Positions 1-8,137 of a stretch of DNA of 55,718 nt are shown here, in pieces. The notes below the pieces were generated by a model, which did not search any database, was not told the DNA's origin, and saw only the letters and a program-made list of their open reading frames with translations. How positions within the stretch are numbered: position 1 is the stretch's first letter; each line of letters opens with the position of its first letter. The position numbers were made by a program, and so were the translations under genes. The stretch is from an uncultured Porphyromonadaceae bacterium (GTDB taxonomy: Bacteria > Bacteroidota > Bacteroidia > Bacteroidales > Muribaculaceae), in the NCBI GenBank assembly GCA_902493335.1, contig CABUPJ010000020.1:1-55718 (forward strand). Direction: 5' to 3'.

Positions 1-55
1 ACCAACGACCCCGAGATTACAAATCACGTGCTCTGGCCAACTGAGCTAAAGAGGC
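1..55 (-). tRNA. tRNA-Thr (anticodon TGT), 3' part cut off by the window edge
   Basis: Read on the minus strand, the sequence begins GCCTCTTTAGCTCAGTTGG, a standard acceptor and D-arm start. It continues into an anticodon loop TTTGTAA, which gives anticodon TGT (threonine). The T-arm is only begun (GGTCGTTGGT) before the window ends, so the 3' half of the T-arm, the acceptor 3' strand and CCA lie outside. The anticodon stem has one T-T mismatch. A TAACTTTG promoter box lies about 50 bases upstream. Confidence 0.9.
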
Positions 56-107
56 ATCTTTCAATTTTCTTTTTGCTTGGGGACTCGTTTGTTCCCTTTT
101 GCGGTTG

Positions 108-138
108 CAAAGTTACGTAAAGTTTTGAAACCACAAAA
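108..138 (-). promoter_or_regulatory. Bacteroidota-type promoter for tRNA-Thr
   Basis: On the minus strand TTTTG (134-138) is followed after 18 bases by TAACTTTG (108-115). This is close to the Bacteroidota consensus TTTG-N19-21-TAnnTTTG. It is one of the best-spaced promoters in the window. Confidence 0.6.
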
Positions 139-212
139 ATAATTCCGCTATTTTTTGAGATAAATTTCTAAAAAATATTTTACAGCGTTATTTTTCAAGC
201 CATTATTGAAAG

Positions 213-2105
213 TCAATTCTGAGGGAAAATTTCAATCAAAGCCTGGAGGAACGCGCCGGCGCCGGTGAGGAAGTAACATCTGTTGTTTGACGGCGTCTCT
301 GCGAAGACCCCGAAAGGTGCGCGCAGATGCGGTCTGTAGGACATATCAAGCTGGCGCATGGCCTCGCCACGGTCTCCGATACGATTATAAAGTACCGCCA
401 GCACGGAGCGCGCCATCGCTGGACCGTGTTTACGGTCGAGGCGTTCCGAATAGTAGTCGAGATCGCGGCGAATCTGACCGGGATCGGTAATGACGTCGAG
501 CGGATAGGCAAGCAGATTGACATCAGCCTGTTTTATCATCTGACCCGCATAGCCGTCATATTCGGCGGTGACGCCGTTGTCCATGGTAATGAAACGCATG
601 TTGTCGGCGACGGTTTTCCACATCGGGTCGGCAGGTCGGCCGCAGGCGGCGGCAGCGAGAGCGGCGACTCGGAGATTACGCTGCGCCGCACCGTTTGTGA
701 AGGCATTATCGTCGACCGAAACGGCATATTCGTCTGCGCCGACAACATTTCTGACCGAATAACTGCCGTCGGCATTGCGCGTCGCACGGCTTACCCAGAA
801 ATCGGCACAGTCTTTTATCAGAGGATAACCTTCTTCCTGAAGCCACAGCGTATCGGCCGTAGCCTCAAAATAATCCCACGCCGCGTTGGCGACATCGGCG
901 GTTATATGATGCTCGAGCGGACCCGTAAGCGCGAAGGTCGGCGTCGATTCCTCGCCATTGACATCAGCCTCCCACGGGAACATGGCGCCGCGGTAGCCGT
1001 GGGCGCGGGCACGGACACGGGCCGCGCCGAGTCCGTCGACACGGTAGCTTATCATGTCTTTGGCGAGCGTGGGGTTGAGATAGAGCACGACGGGAAACAT
1101 CCAGGTCTCGGCATCCCAGAAGACATGACCGTAATAACCGGGACCGGTCAGGCCGAGCGGCGGCAGACTGCGGCGGCTGCCGGGCGCGAGGTTACTGTAG
1201 ATATTATATAGGGCGAAGCGGGCCTGGCGCGTCAGCTCTTCGTCGCCGCCTGCCGAGACCTCTTTCTGCCAGAGCCCGGCCCAAAGGTCTTCATGTTTCC
1301 CGATAAGCCTGTCACCGCCCTCGCGCAAGGCATAAATGAGCTGGCGCTCGGCTTCGTTCCACGGGTCGCGGTATTCAGACGAGGTGCATATGACACCGAA
1401 GAGATCGAAGGCTGCCTCCTGCCCTTTCCCGAGGCTGACGCGCAGAGTATCGGGCGACATCAGGGTGAGACCGTTGCCATCAGCCGCAAAAGCCGACATG
1501 GCCACTATATGGTCGGCACCGCGGTTATAGTCCGAAGCCGAACGGGTCATCTCGATCTTGTCGCCCTCGTTATTCACACTCCTGCGGTCGACAACAGCAC
1601 CATCGGCAAGCACGGCAGGGACAGCATGGCCGTTGACGACAAAAAATTCGACAGGACGACTTGCCTTGACCCCTACCCTTATCATACCGGCATGAGGCAG
1701 CGACCTGAGGGCGCGCATCTCATACGTGACTTTGACGTCGGGATAATCTATCTCCGACGAATGGACGGCATGACGCATGTCGATCGCCTGGCCGACATCT
1801 GCCGCGGCAAGCTCTGTACCGTCATCCGACACCAGCCTGATGACAAATGGATTTATCGAAGGCAATAATTTGCTTATATCGTCAGCCGAACCGTCTTCGA
1901 CAGCCGAGGCACAAAAGACTTCAGTGACCTCCATCGGGCGGCGTCCGAGCGTGATGCCAATCTCGCCGTTTGAAGCCGTCGCGCCTACATACTGCGTCAT
2001 CGTATCGACGCGTGACGCCTGTATAGTCCATTCACCTGAATTGCCGGCAGCACCACACAGGCATGCGGCCGCGATCGAAAATACTGTCAGAATCTGTCGT
2101 TTCAT
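213..2105 (-). CDS. Secreted glycoside hydrolase family 65-like protein
   Basis: A 630-residue exported protein resembling GH65 enzymes (trehalose/kojibiose phosphorylases and the glucosylgalactosyl-hydroxylysine glucosidase type). The ATG at 2105 was chosen over a TTG 24 bases upstream because it opens directly into a signal peptide (MKRQILTVFSIAAACLCGAAG). Visible GH65 features are GHVFWDAETWMFP (about residue 326), FPWEADVNGEEST (about 377), and GADEY...DDNAFTN around residues 456-470. The Glu of that last motif corresponds to the family's general acid. An N-terminal beta-sandwich region and a central (alpha/alpha)6 region are expected for the family. The gene is divergent from glpK and stands alone. 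Substrate is not deducible; a role in periplasmic or outer-membrane-linked glucoside breakdown is inference. The family call is firm; the phosphorylase versus hydrolase choice is open. Confidence 0.85.
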   Translation of the reverse strand: MKRQILTVFSIAAACLCGAAGNSGEWTIQASRVDTMTQYVGATASNGEIGITLGRRPMEVTEVFCASAVEDGSADDISKLLPSINPFVIRLVSDDGTELAAADVGQAIDMRHAVHSSEIDYPDVKVTYEMRALRSLPHAGMIRVGVKASRPVEFFVVNGHAVPAVLADGAVVDRRSVNNEGDKIEMTRSASDYNRGADHIVAMSAFAADGNGLTLMSPDTLRVSLGKGQEAAFDLFGVICTSSEYRDPWNEAERQLIYALREGGDRLIGKHEDLWAGLWQKEVSAGGDEELTRQARFALYNIYSNLAPGSRRSLPPLGLTGPGYYGHVFWDAETWMFPVVLYLNPTLAKDMISYRVDGLGAARVRARAHGYRGAMFPWEADVNGEESTPTFALTGPLEHHITADVANAAWDYFEATADTLWLQEEGYPLIKDCADFWVSRATRNADGSYSVRNVVGADEYAVSVDDNAFTNGAAQRNLRVAALAAAACGRPADPMWKTVADNMRFITMDNGVTAEYDGYAGQMIKQADVNLLAYPLDVITDPGQIRRDLDYYSERLDRKHGPAMARSVLAVLYNRIGDRGEAMRQLDMSYRPHLRAPFGVFAETPSNNRCYFLTGAGAFLQALIEIFPQN

Positions 2106-2149
2106 GTTGAATGTCGATAAGAAAATCAATATTTAATATTTTTATTTCA

Positions 2150-2157
2150 CAAAGATA
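2150..2157 (-). promoter_or_regulatory. -7 box of the GH65 gene
   Basis: The minus strand reads TATCTTTG, an exact TAnnTTTG match, 45 bases before the ATG at 2105. No well-spaced TTTG -33 element was found. Confidence 0.5.
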
Positions 2158-2199
2158 GCCAAAATAATACAAAAACCTATGTGGCAAAAACTTTTTGTA

Positions 2200-2207
2200 T
2201 ATATTTG
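2200..2207 (+). promoter_or_regulatory. -7 box of glpK
   Basis: TATATTTG matches TAnnTTTG, 35 bases before the glpK ATG. Together with the box at 2150-2157 it makes a compact divergent promoter region. A -33 element is weak (TGTG near 2180). Confidence 0.5.
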
Positions 2208-2241
2208 CATTACCATATACATAATCAAAATCAGCAATACC

Positions 2242-3750
2242 ATGGACAAAGTCATTCTCGCGCTTGATCAGGGCACCAGCAGTTCAAGAGCCATCATTTT
2301 TGACCGTTCGGGCATAATAAGGTCGGTCGCCCAAAAAGAATTTCCTCAAATCTTCCCACGCTCGGGCTGGGTCGAGCATGACCCCCACCAGATATGGTCG
2401 TCACAGGCCGCAGTCATCGCCGAAGCCATCTCTGAGATCGGCGTCACGGGCAAAGACATCGCAGGAATCGGCATCACCAACCAGCGCGAGACCGTCATCG
2501 TCTGGGACAAAGAGACCGAAGAACCCGTCTACAACGCAATCGTCTGGCAAGACCGACGCACATCGGAATATATCGACAGCCTTAAGACCGACAAAGGCGT
2601 CGCCGAGATGATACGCCGCAAGACAGGCCTCATTCCCGACGCCTACTTCAGCGCATCAAAAATAAAATGGATTCTCGACAATGTTCCCGGCGCGCGGCGT
2701 CGCGCCGAAGAGGGCAAGCTGCTCTGCGGAACGGTCGACACATGGCTCGTCTGGCGTCTGACTCGCGGTGAAGTACATGTCACCGACGTCTCGAACGCCT
2801 CGCGCACGATGCTCTTCAATATCAACACCCTCGAGTGGGACGACGACCTGCTGAAACTCTTCGACATACCGGTGGCGATGCTGCCGGCAGTCAAAGCCTC
2901 GAGCGAGATCTACGGCTACACGACGACAACCATCTTCGCCCACAAAGTGCCCATCGCAGGCATCGCCGGCGACCAGCAGGCGGCACTTTTCGGCCAGATG
3001 TGTGTCGAACCCGGATCAATCAAAAACACCTACGGCACAGGATGCTTCCTGCTGATGAACAGCGGCGACAGACCCATAATGTCTGAAAACCACCTGCTGT
3101 CGACCGTCGCATGGAAAGTAGGCGACAAAGTGACATATGCCCTCGAGGGCTCGATTTTCGTCGCCGGATCTGTCGTGCAGTGGCTGCGCGACGGACTGGG
3201 CTGCATCAAATGCTCGAGCGACGTCGAAGTCCTCGCTGCATCAGTGCCCGACACGGGCGGAGTCTATTTCGTCCCTGCCCTCACAGGCCTCGGCGCACCA
3301 TACTGGGACCCCTATGCCCGCGGACAGATAACCGGCATCAGCCGCGGCACCACCGCCGCACACATCGCCCGCGCCGCCCTCGAAGGCATAGCCTTCCAGA
3401 CCTACGACATCGTCAGCGCCATGGTGCGCGATTCCAGAATTCCCGTCGCCAATCTTAAAGTCGACGGAGGAGCCTCGCACAACAATCTGCTGATGCAATT
3501 CCAAAGCGACATACTCAGCACGCAGGTGCTCAGACCGCGCATCACCGAGACCACGGCTCTGGGAGCCGCTTATCTCGCCGGCCTCGCCGTCGGATACTGG
3601 GACAGCATCGACGAGATCAAATCGCAGTGGCAGGTCGAACACATATTCACTCCCGAGGCAGACGACGCCTACGTCGACGCACGCCTGCAGGGATGGTATG
3701 ACGCCGTCAGACGCACTCTGTCAGATTACAGACCCGAAATCTCATTCTAA
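2242..3750 (+). CDS. glpK: Glycerol kinase
   Basis: A FGGY-family kinase of 502 residues that phosphorylates glycerol to sn-glycerol 3-phosphate with ATP in the cytoplasm. The start is the ATG at 2242 (MDKVILALDQGTSSSRAIIF). The longer in-frame start at 2179 would run through the promoter box. Signature stretches are DQGTSSSRA near the N terminus (phosphate binding), GITNQRET, the IVWQDRR segment, AGDQQAALFGQ and GTYGTGCF in the centre, and GLGAPYWDPYARG. The length is the usual one for GlpK. The gene is followed after 17 bases by the glycerol facilitator gene, so the pair takes up and traps glycerol as one operon. Confidence 0.96.
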   Translation: MDKVILALDQGTSSSRAIIFDRSGIIRSVAQKEFPQIFPRSGWVEHDPHQIWSSQAAVIAEAISEIGVTGKDIAGIGITNQRETVIVWDKETEEPVYNAIVWQDRRTSEYIDSLKTDKGVAEMIRRKTGLIPDAYFSASKIKWILDNVPGARRRAEEGKLLCGTVDTWLVWRLTRGEVHVTDVSNASRTMLFNINTLEWDDDLLKLFDIPVAMLPAVKASSEIYGYTTTTIFAHKVPIAGIAGDQQAALFGQMCVEPGSIKNTYGTGCFLLMNSGDRPIMSENHLLSTVAWKVGDKVTYALEGSIFVAGSVVQWLRDGLGCIKCSSDVEVLAASVPDTGGVYFVPALTGLGAPYWDPYARGQITGISRGTTAAHIARAALEGIAFQTYDIVSAMVRDSRIPVANLKVDGGASHNNLLMQFQSDILSTQVLRPRITETTALGAAYLAGLAVGYWDSIDEIKSQWQVEHIFTPEADDAYVDARLQGWYDAVRRTLSDYRPEISF

Positions 3751-3767
3751 CCACTACTGCTGTCATC

Positions 3768-4511
3768 ATGGAACTATCACTATTCACACAATGCATATTT
3801 GAGTTTCTCGGCACTTTCGTCATGATTCTCTTAGGCTGCGGAGTCGTAGCCTGCGTGTCTCTGAAAAAATCGAAAGGCGAAGGCGGCGGCTGGATTGCCG
3901 TGACCATCGCCTGGGGTCTCGCCGTCATGTGCGGAGTGCTGATCGCCGGACCGTTCACCGGCGCTCATCTGAATCCGGCCGTATCGATCGGTCTGGCTGC
4001 GGCGGGCAAATTCGCCTGGTCATCAGTGCTGCCATACATCGCCTCTCAGGTGGCCGGAGCATTCGCAGGTGCCATGACCGTCTACTGTTTCTACAAAGAC
4101 CATTTTGACGCCACCGACGGCGCCGACGCCAAACTCGGTGTCTTCGCTACCATTCCGGCCATCGAAAACAAGGGACGCAATCTCCTCAGCGAGATCATCG
4201 GCACTTTCGTGCTGATACTGGCGATACTCTTCATCGGCGACAAGTCAAACGCGGCCGAGGTTGGTCTCGGCTCCATCGGAGCTTTGCCCGTCGCCCTCCT
4301 TGTCGTCGCCATCGGCCTGTCACTCGGCGGCACTACGGGATATGCCATCAACCCCGCGCGTGACTTCGGACCCCGCCTCGCCCATCAGCTGCTCAACATC
4401 AAGGGCAAAGGCCCGAGCCGATGGTCATACAGCTGGATACCGGTCGCCGGCCCTGTCATCGGCGCCATGCTGGCCGTGGCCGTCTATCTGCTCGTCACGG
4501 AAATGCAGTGA
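3768..4511 (+). CDS. glpF: Glycerol uptake facilitator / aquaglyceroporin
   Basis: A 247-residue MIP-family channel of the inner membrane. Both pore-forming NPA boxes are visible: HLNPAVSIG (about residue 67) and AINPARDFGPR (about 193). The second is followed by the D/R residues typical of glycerol facilitators. Six hydrophobic segments fit the family fold. It lies 17 bases downstream of glpK and is followed by a strong terminator, so the operon ends here. Confidence 0.94.
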   Translation: MELSLFTQCIFEFLGTFVMILLGCGVVACVSLKKSKGEGGGWIAVTIAWGLAVMCGVLIAGPFTGAHLNPAVSIGLAAAGKFAWSSVLPYIASQVAGAFAGAMTVYCFYKDHFDATDGADAKLGVFATIPAIENKGRNLLSEIIGTFVLILAILFIGDKSNAAEVGLGSIGALPVALLVVAIGLSLGGTTGYAINPARDFGPRLAHQLLNIKGKGPSRWSYSWIPVAGPVIGAMLAVAVYLLVTEMQ

Positions 4512-4530
4512 CCCTAAGCCGCAAACCCGG

Positions 4531-4576
4531 AAAAACAGAGCCGCATCCGATTTCTGTCAGATGCGGCTCTGTTTTT
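4531..4576 (+). terminator. Terminator after glpKF (probably bidirectional)
   Basis: A perfect 17-bp inverted repeat: AAAAACAGAGCCGCATC at 4531-4547 and its complement at 4560-4576, ending in TTTTT. The A-run on the left arm makes it usable for the convergent gene ending at 4615 as well. Confidence 0.85.
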
Positions 4577-4614
4577 CTAAATAATTCTTATATATTAATG
4601 TATATACTGAATCA

Positions 4615-5169
4615 TCAGTCATTAAAAGTCATCTCGTCGAAGCCTTCCTCGTCGAATTCGTCGGGATTAAACTCGTCATCGCCATAGAATTCTTCGTCAA
4701 GATCCTCAATCGAGGGAACGGCTGCCACCTTGGCATCGACTTTGGCGTCAAACTCGTCGAGATCGACAACCTGCGGAGGCGCCTGACCGAGCGAGAGCGT
4801 GCAGACAGGATCCTTGAGCGTCTTGCCTGTGATAATTTCCTTAAGTTCCATAAAGAACGCACGGTCGGTCATATAATCGAACACAAACATCATTTTCTGA
4901 CCCTCGTCCTCGATAAAGTCACTGAGGATAGTGTCATCCATCAGCCACACATCCTGATCTGAGTCAGAGCCCATGTCTTCGAATGTTATTTCTTTTTCCT
5001 TCTCCCAGTTGCGGTCACAGAGGAAGAATGAACACATCTGATTCTTATCATAGCCTACACAATCACAGATCGCGTTTTTAAGATCGAGAAATGTCATGTC
5101 GGCATCAATCTTGATCTCTCTTTTGAAGTTGTCGACTTCGTCAGATACTACTCTAAAATTAAAAATCAT
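4615..5169 (-). CDS. Plasmid pRiA4b ORF-3-like family protein
   Basis: A 184-residue acidic cytoplasmic protein. Its first 120 residues (FRVVSDEVDNFKREIKI...TFLDLKNAICDCVGYDKNQMCSFFL) have the layout of the pRiA4b ORF-3-like/IS1096 TnpR-passenger family, whose function is unknown. The C-terminal tail (about residues 150-184) is strongly Asp/Glu/Phe-rich (EEFYGDDEFNPDEFDEEGF). There is no sign of a mobile element around it despite the family name. It is a single gene, convergent with glpF. The family call is moderate; no biochemical role can be given. Confidence 0.7.
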   Translation of the reverse strand: MIFNFRVVSDEVDNFKREIKIDADMTFLDLKNAICDCVGYDKNQMCSFFLCDRNWEKEKEITFEDMGSDSDQDVWLMDDTILSDFIEDEGQKMMFVFDYMTDRAFFMELKEIITGKTLKDPVCTLSLGQAPPQVVDLDEFDAKVDAKVAAVPSIEDLDEEFYGDDEFNPDEFDEEGFDEMTFND

Positions 5170-5441
5170 ATAAATTATTTGATAAATATTCCTGATTAAG
5201 CGCCCCTCGGGGCTTTTGACGATGCGAAGTTAGTAAACTTCCCATTATTCTTGCAAGAAAAATCAATGCAAAGTTGATTTTTTTTGGAAAAAAGAATCCA
5301 ACCGGCCTTATAACACAAAGCGCATAAAAAATATATATGTTTTTGAGCAATTTTTCTTGCTTTTTTTGAAATAATAACCTATTTTCGCAGCCGTTTCACA
5401 CCAAGTATATTTTAACAATCAAATACCATCCGGCCTATTAT

Positions 5442-5909
5442 ATGAACCGACAGCATTTCGACAGCTTAGATTTAAAGATTCTTAATACACTGGCAACCAA
5501 CGCCCGCAAACCCTATCTTGAAATTGCCCGCGAAGCCGGTGTCTCCGGCGCAGCCGTCCATCAGCGCATCCAGCGCCTCATCGCCAACGGCATTATCGCC
5601 GGCTCTCAATGTCTCATCGACCCCGAAGCCGTAGGCTACGAAACGTGTGCCTACGTCGGGCTTTACCTGCGCGACCCCTCACAGTTCGACCACGTCGTCG
5701 AGGAGCTCAAACGCATTCCCGAGGTCGTCGAATGTCACTACACGACCGGCCGCTACGACATCTTCATCAAACTGTTTGCCCGCAACAACGACCACCTGCT
5801 CCACCTGCTCCAGCATGAAGTGCAGGCTCTCGGCATGGCACGCACAGAAACCCTCATCTCATTCAAAGAAGTGTTCTCGCGCCCCATACCTGTGTCAAAC
5901 AAAGATTGA
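5442..5909 (+). CDS. Lrp/AsnC family transcriptional regulator
   Basis: A 155-residue DNA-binding regulator. Residues 8-60 form the AsnC-type winged HTH (LDLKILNTLATNARKPYLEIAREAGVS, then VHQRIQRL). Residues 70-145 form the RAM ligand/oligomerisation domain (VGLYLRD, VVECHYTTGRYDIFIKLFA). Such proteins assemble into octamers or larger and respond to amino acids or related metabolites. The gene is monocistronic, with a terminator just downstream, and lies upstream of the propionate operon. Control of that operon is possible but not shown. Confidence 0.92.
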   Translation: MNRQHFDSLDLKILNTLATNARKPYLEIAREAGVSGAAVHQRIQRLIANGIIAGSQCLIDPEAVGYETCAYVGLYLRDPSQFDHVVEELKRIPEVVECHYTTGRYDIFIKLFARNNDHLLHLLQHEVQALGMARTETLISFKEVFSRPIPVSNKD

Positions 5910-5933
5910 CGTCAAACCGCCACAAAGACATTC

Positions 5934-5972
5934 GGCCGAAATTGTCATCATGATAATTTCGGCCTCTTTTTT
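5934..5972 (+). terminator. Terminator after the Lrp/AsnC gene
   Basis: Stem GGCCGAAATT (5934-5943) pairs with AATTTCGGCC (5955-5964), followed by a T-run. Confidence 0.8.
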
Positions 5973-6006
5973 TGAGGCCTACTCGACAAAATATCAATTA
6001 TTTTAC

Positions 6007-6014
6007 TAATTTTG
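6007..6014 (+). promoter_or_regulatory. -7 box of the methylmalonyl-CoA operon
   Basis: TAATTTTG, an exact TAnnTTTG match, implies a leader of about 80 bases before mce. The -33 element is not clear. Confidence 0.5.
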
Positions 6015-6102
6015 CGTGATAAATTGTCGCAAGTCATGCCGACATGCGGCACAAGAGATACCTAACACTTTGATTATTAACCTTATTAAATAATTTTCAG
6101 CA

Positions 6103-6525
6103 ATGGATATTTCACATATCGAACACATCGGCATCGCAGTACCTTCACTCGACGAAGCCATTCCTTTCTACGAAAACATTCTTGGTTTCAAATGCTTCGC
6201 CATCGAAGAAGTAGCAGACCAGAAAGTGCGCACCGCCTTCTTCAAGGTCGGCCAGACAAAACTCGAGCTTCTCGAAGGCACGTCAGAGGACAGCGCCATC
6301 TCTAAATTCATCGCCAACAACGGCGGTCGCGGCGGCGTACAGCACATCGCCTTCGCAGTCGAGGACGGCGTCGCCAACGCACTCGCAGAAGTACAGGCAA
6401 AAGACTGCCGCGTGATCGACAAGGCACCCCGCAAAGGCGCCGAAGGCCTCAACATCGCCTTCCTTCACCCCAAATCGACAATCGGCACCCTCATCGAACT
6501 CTGTGAGGATCCCAACAAAAAATAA
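6103..6525 (+). CDS. mce: Methylmalonyl-CoA epimerase
   Basis: A 140-residue vicinal-oxygen-chelate (glyoxalase-fold) enzyme that interconverts (2R)- and (2S)-methylmalonyl-CoA. The two beta-alpha-beta-beta-beta halves are visible: HIEHIGIAVPSLDEAIPFYENILGF at the start, and GGVQHIAFAVEDGVANAL in the second half. The metal-ligand His is in IEHIGIA, the second in VQHIAFA, and a Glu near the C terminus is in LIELCED. It is the first gene of the decarboxylase operon, 38 bases before mmdA, which matches its metabolic role of supplying the S-isomer for decarboxylation. Confidence 0.94.
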   Translation: MDISHIEHIGIAVPSLDEAIPFYENILGFKCFAIEEVADQKVRTAFFKVGQTKLELLEGTSEDSAISKFIANNGGRGGVQHIAFAVEDGVANALAEVQAKDCRVIDKAPRKGAEGLNIAFLHPKSTIGTLIELCEDPNKK

Positions 6526-6563
6526 TTGTCATTATCCAACCCCAATATATAAAAAGAAACGAA

Positions 6564-8117
6564 ATGAGCAGTCAACTCGAAAAAGTTAAAGAGCTTATCG
6601 AGCTTCGCGCCCAAGCACGTATCGGCGGCGGCGAAAAAGCAATCGAAAAGCAACACGAGCGCGGCAAATATACAGCGCGCGAACGCATCGCCCAACTCCT
6701 CGACGAAGGTTCGTTCGAAGAGCTCGACATGTTTGTGCGCCACCGTTGCACCAACTTCGGTCAGGAGAAGAAATCATTCCTCGGCGACGGCGTCGTCACC
6801 GGTTACGGCACAATAGACGGCCGTCTGGTCTACGTCTTCGCACAGGACTTCACCGTCTTCGGCGGCTCTCTCTCGGAGACCATGGCTCTTAAGATCTGCA
6901 AGATTATGGATATGGCCATGAAGATGGGCGCTCCCGTCATCGGCCTCAACGACTCGGGCGGCGCACGTATCCAGGAAGGCATCAACGCCCTGGCCGGCTA
7001 CGCCGAAATCTTCCAGCGCAACATCATGGCCTCGGGCGTCATCCCCCAGATTTCGGCCATCCTCGGTCCCTGTGCCGGCGGTGCGGTCTACTCACCCGCG
7101 CTGACCGACTTCACCATCATGGCGAAGGGCATCTCTTATATGTTCCTCACCGGCCCGAAGGTCGTGAAGACCGTCACCGGCGAAGACGTCACCCAGGATG
7201 CTCTCGGCGGCGCCGAGGTGCACTCGTCGAAGAGCGGCGTCTGCCACTTCGCAGCCGAAGACGGCGAAGAAGCCATCAAGATTATCCGCAAACTCTTCAC
7301 CTACATACCTCAGAACAACCTCGAAGAGCCCCCGCTGGTTGAATGTAACGACCCGATCGACCGTCTCGAAGACTCGCTCAACGACATCATTCCCGACTCG
7401 GCCACACGCCCCTACGACATGTATGAGGTCATCGGCGCCATCGTCGACAACGGCGAATTCCTTGAAGTACAGCGCGACTACGCCAAGAACATCATCGTCG
7501 GCTTCGCCCGGTTCAACGGCCAGTCGGTCGGCATCGTCGCCAACCAGCCCAAATATCTCGCCGGCGTCCTCGACAGCAACGCATCGCGCAAGGGCGCTCG
7601 CTTCGTCCGCTTCTGCGACGCATTCAACATTCCTCTGGTGACCCTCGTCGACGTCCCCGGCTTCCTCCCCGGCACAGGCCAGGAATACAACGGTGTGATT
7701 CTCCACGGCGCCAAGCTGCTCTATGCCTTCGGCGAAGCCACGGTGCCCAAAGTCACCGTCACCCTGCGCAAGAGCTACGGCGGCAGCCACATCGTGATGA
7801 GCTGCAAACAGCTTCGCGGCGACATGAACTACGCATGGCCCACAGCCGAAATCGCCGTCATGGGCGGTGCCGGCGCTGTCGAAGTGCTCTACGCCAAAGA
7901 AGCCAAGGCATCTGACGACCCCGCCAAAGTTCTCGCCGAGAAAGAGGCCGAATACAACAAACTTTTCTGCAACCCCTACAACGCAGCAAAATACGGCTAT
8001 ATCGACGACGTCATCGAGCCGCGCAACACACGTTTCCGCATCATCCGCGCTCTCCAGCAGCTCGCCACCAAGAAAGTCGTCAACCCGGCTAAGAAACACG
8101 GCAACATACCCCTCTAA
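6564..8117 (+). CDS. mmdA: Methylmalonyl-CoA decarboxylase alpha subunit (carboxyltransferase)
   Basis: A 517-residue acyl-CoA carboxyltransferase-fold protein that moves the carboxyl group of methylmalonyl-CoA to biotin on the carrier subunit. Typical segments are RERIAQLLDEGSFEE, LNDSGGARIQEGINALAGYAEIF, GPCAGGAVYSPALTDFTIM, VDVPGFLPGTGQEYNGVILHGAKLLYAF and KSYGGSHIVMS. The sequence alone would also fit a propionyl-CoA carboxylase beta subunit. However, the neighbours include OadG-, BCCP- and OadB-type subunits and no biotin carboxylase, so the sodium-pumping decarboxylase is the better reading. Confidence 0.93.
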   Translation: MSSQLEKVKELIELRAQARIGGGEKAIEKQHERGKYTARERIAQLLDEGSFEELDMFVRHRCTNFGQEKKSFLGDGVVTGYGTIDGRLVYVFAQDFTVFGGSLSETMALKICKIMDMAMKMGAPVIGLNDSGGARIQEGINALAGYAEIFQRNIMASGVIPQISAILGPCAGGAVYSPALTDFTIMAKGISYMFLTGPKVVKTVTGEDVTQDALGGAEVHSSKSGVCHFAAEDGEEAIKIIRKLFTYIPQNNLEEPPLVECNDPIDRLEDSLNDIIPDSATRPYDMYEVIGAIVDNGEFLEVQRDYAKNIIVGFARFNGQSVGIVANQPKYLAGVLDSNASRKGARFVRFCDAFNIPLVTLVDVPGFLPGTGQEYNGVILHGAKLLYAFGEATVPKVTVTLRKSYGGSHIVMSCKQLRGDMNYAWPTAEIAVMGGAGAVEVLYAKEAKASDDPAKVLAEKEAEYNKLFCNPYNAAKYGYIDDVIEPRNTRFRIIRALQQLATKKVVNPAKKHGNIPL

Positions 8118-8137
8118 CCGTCGAAAAAGCCAATTTT

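Noticed and set aside
327..1211. A 294-residue plus-strand frame opposite the GH65 gene
   Set aside because: The minus strand has the signal peptide and GH65 catalytic motifs; this frame is low in ordered structure.
4615..5169. Mobile element suggested by the IS1096 TnpR-passenger family name
   Set aside because: No transposase, inverted ends or target duplications are seen around the gene, and base composition matches the neighbours.
5202..5213. GCCCC-TC-GGGGC hairpin in the leader of the gene at 4615-5169
   Set aside because: Too short and isolated to call a riboswitch or attenuator; no supporting structure was found.
7092..8099. A 335-residue minus-strand frame opposite mmdA
   Set aside because: Same GC-driven artefact, rich in Val/Gly/Asp with no recognisable fold. 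mmdA is certain on the other strand.
6564..8117. Propionyl-CoA carboxylase beta subunit reading of mmdA
   Set aside because: No biotin carboxylase gene is in the operon, while OadG- and OadB-type pump subunits are.
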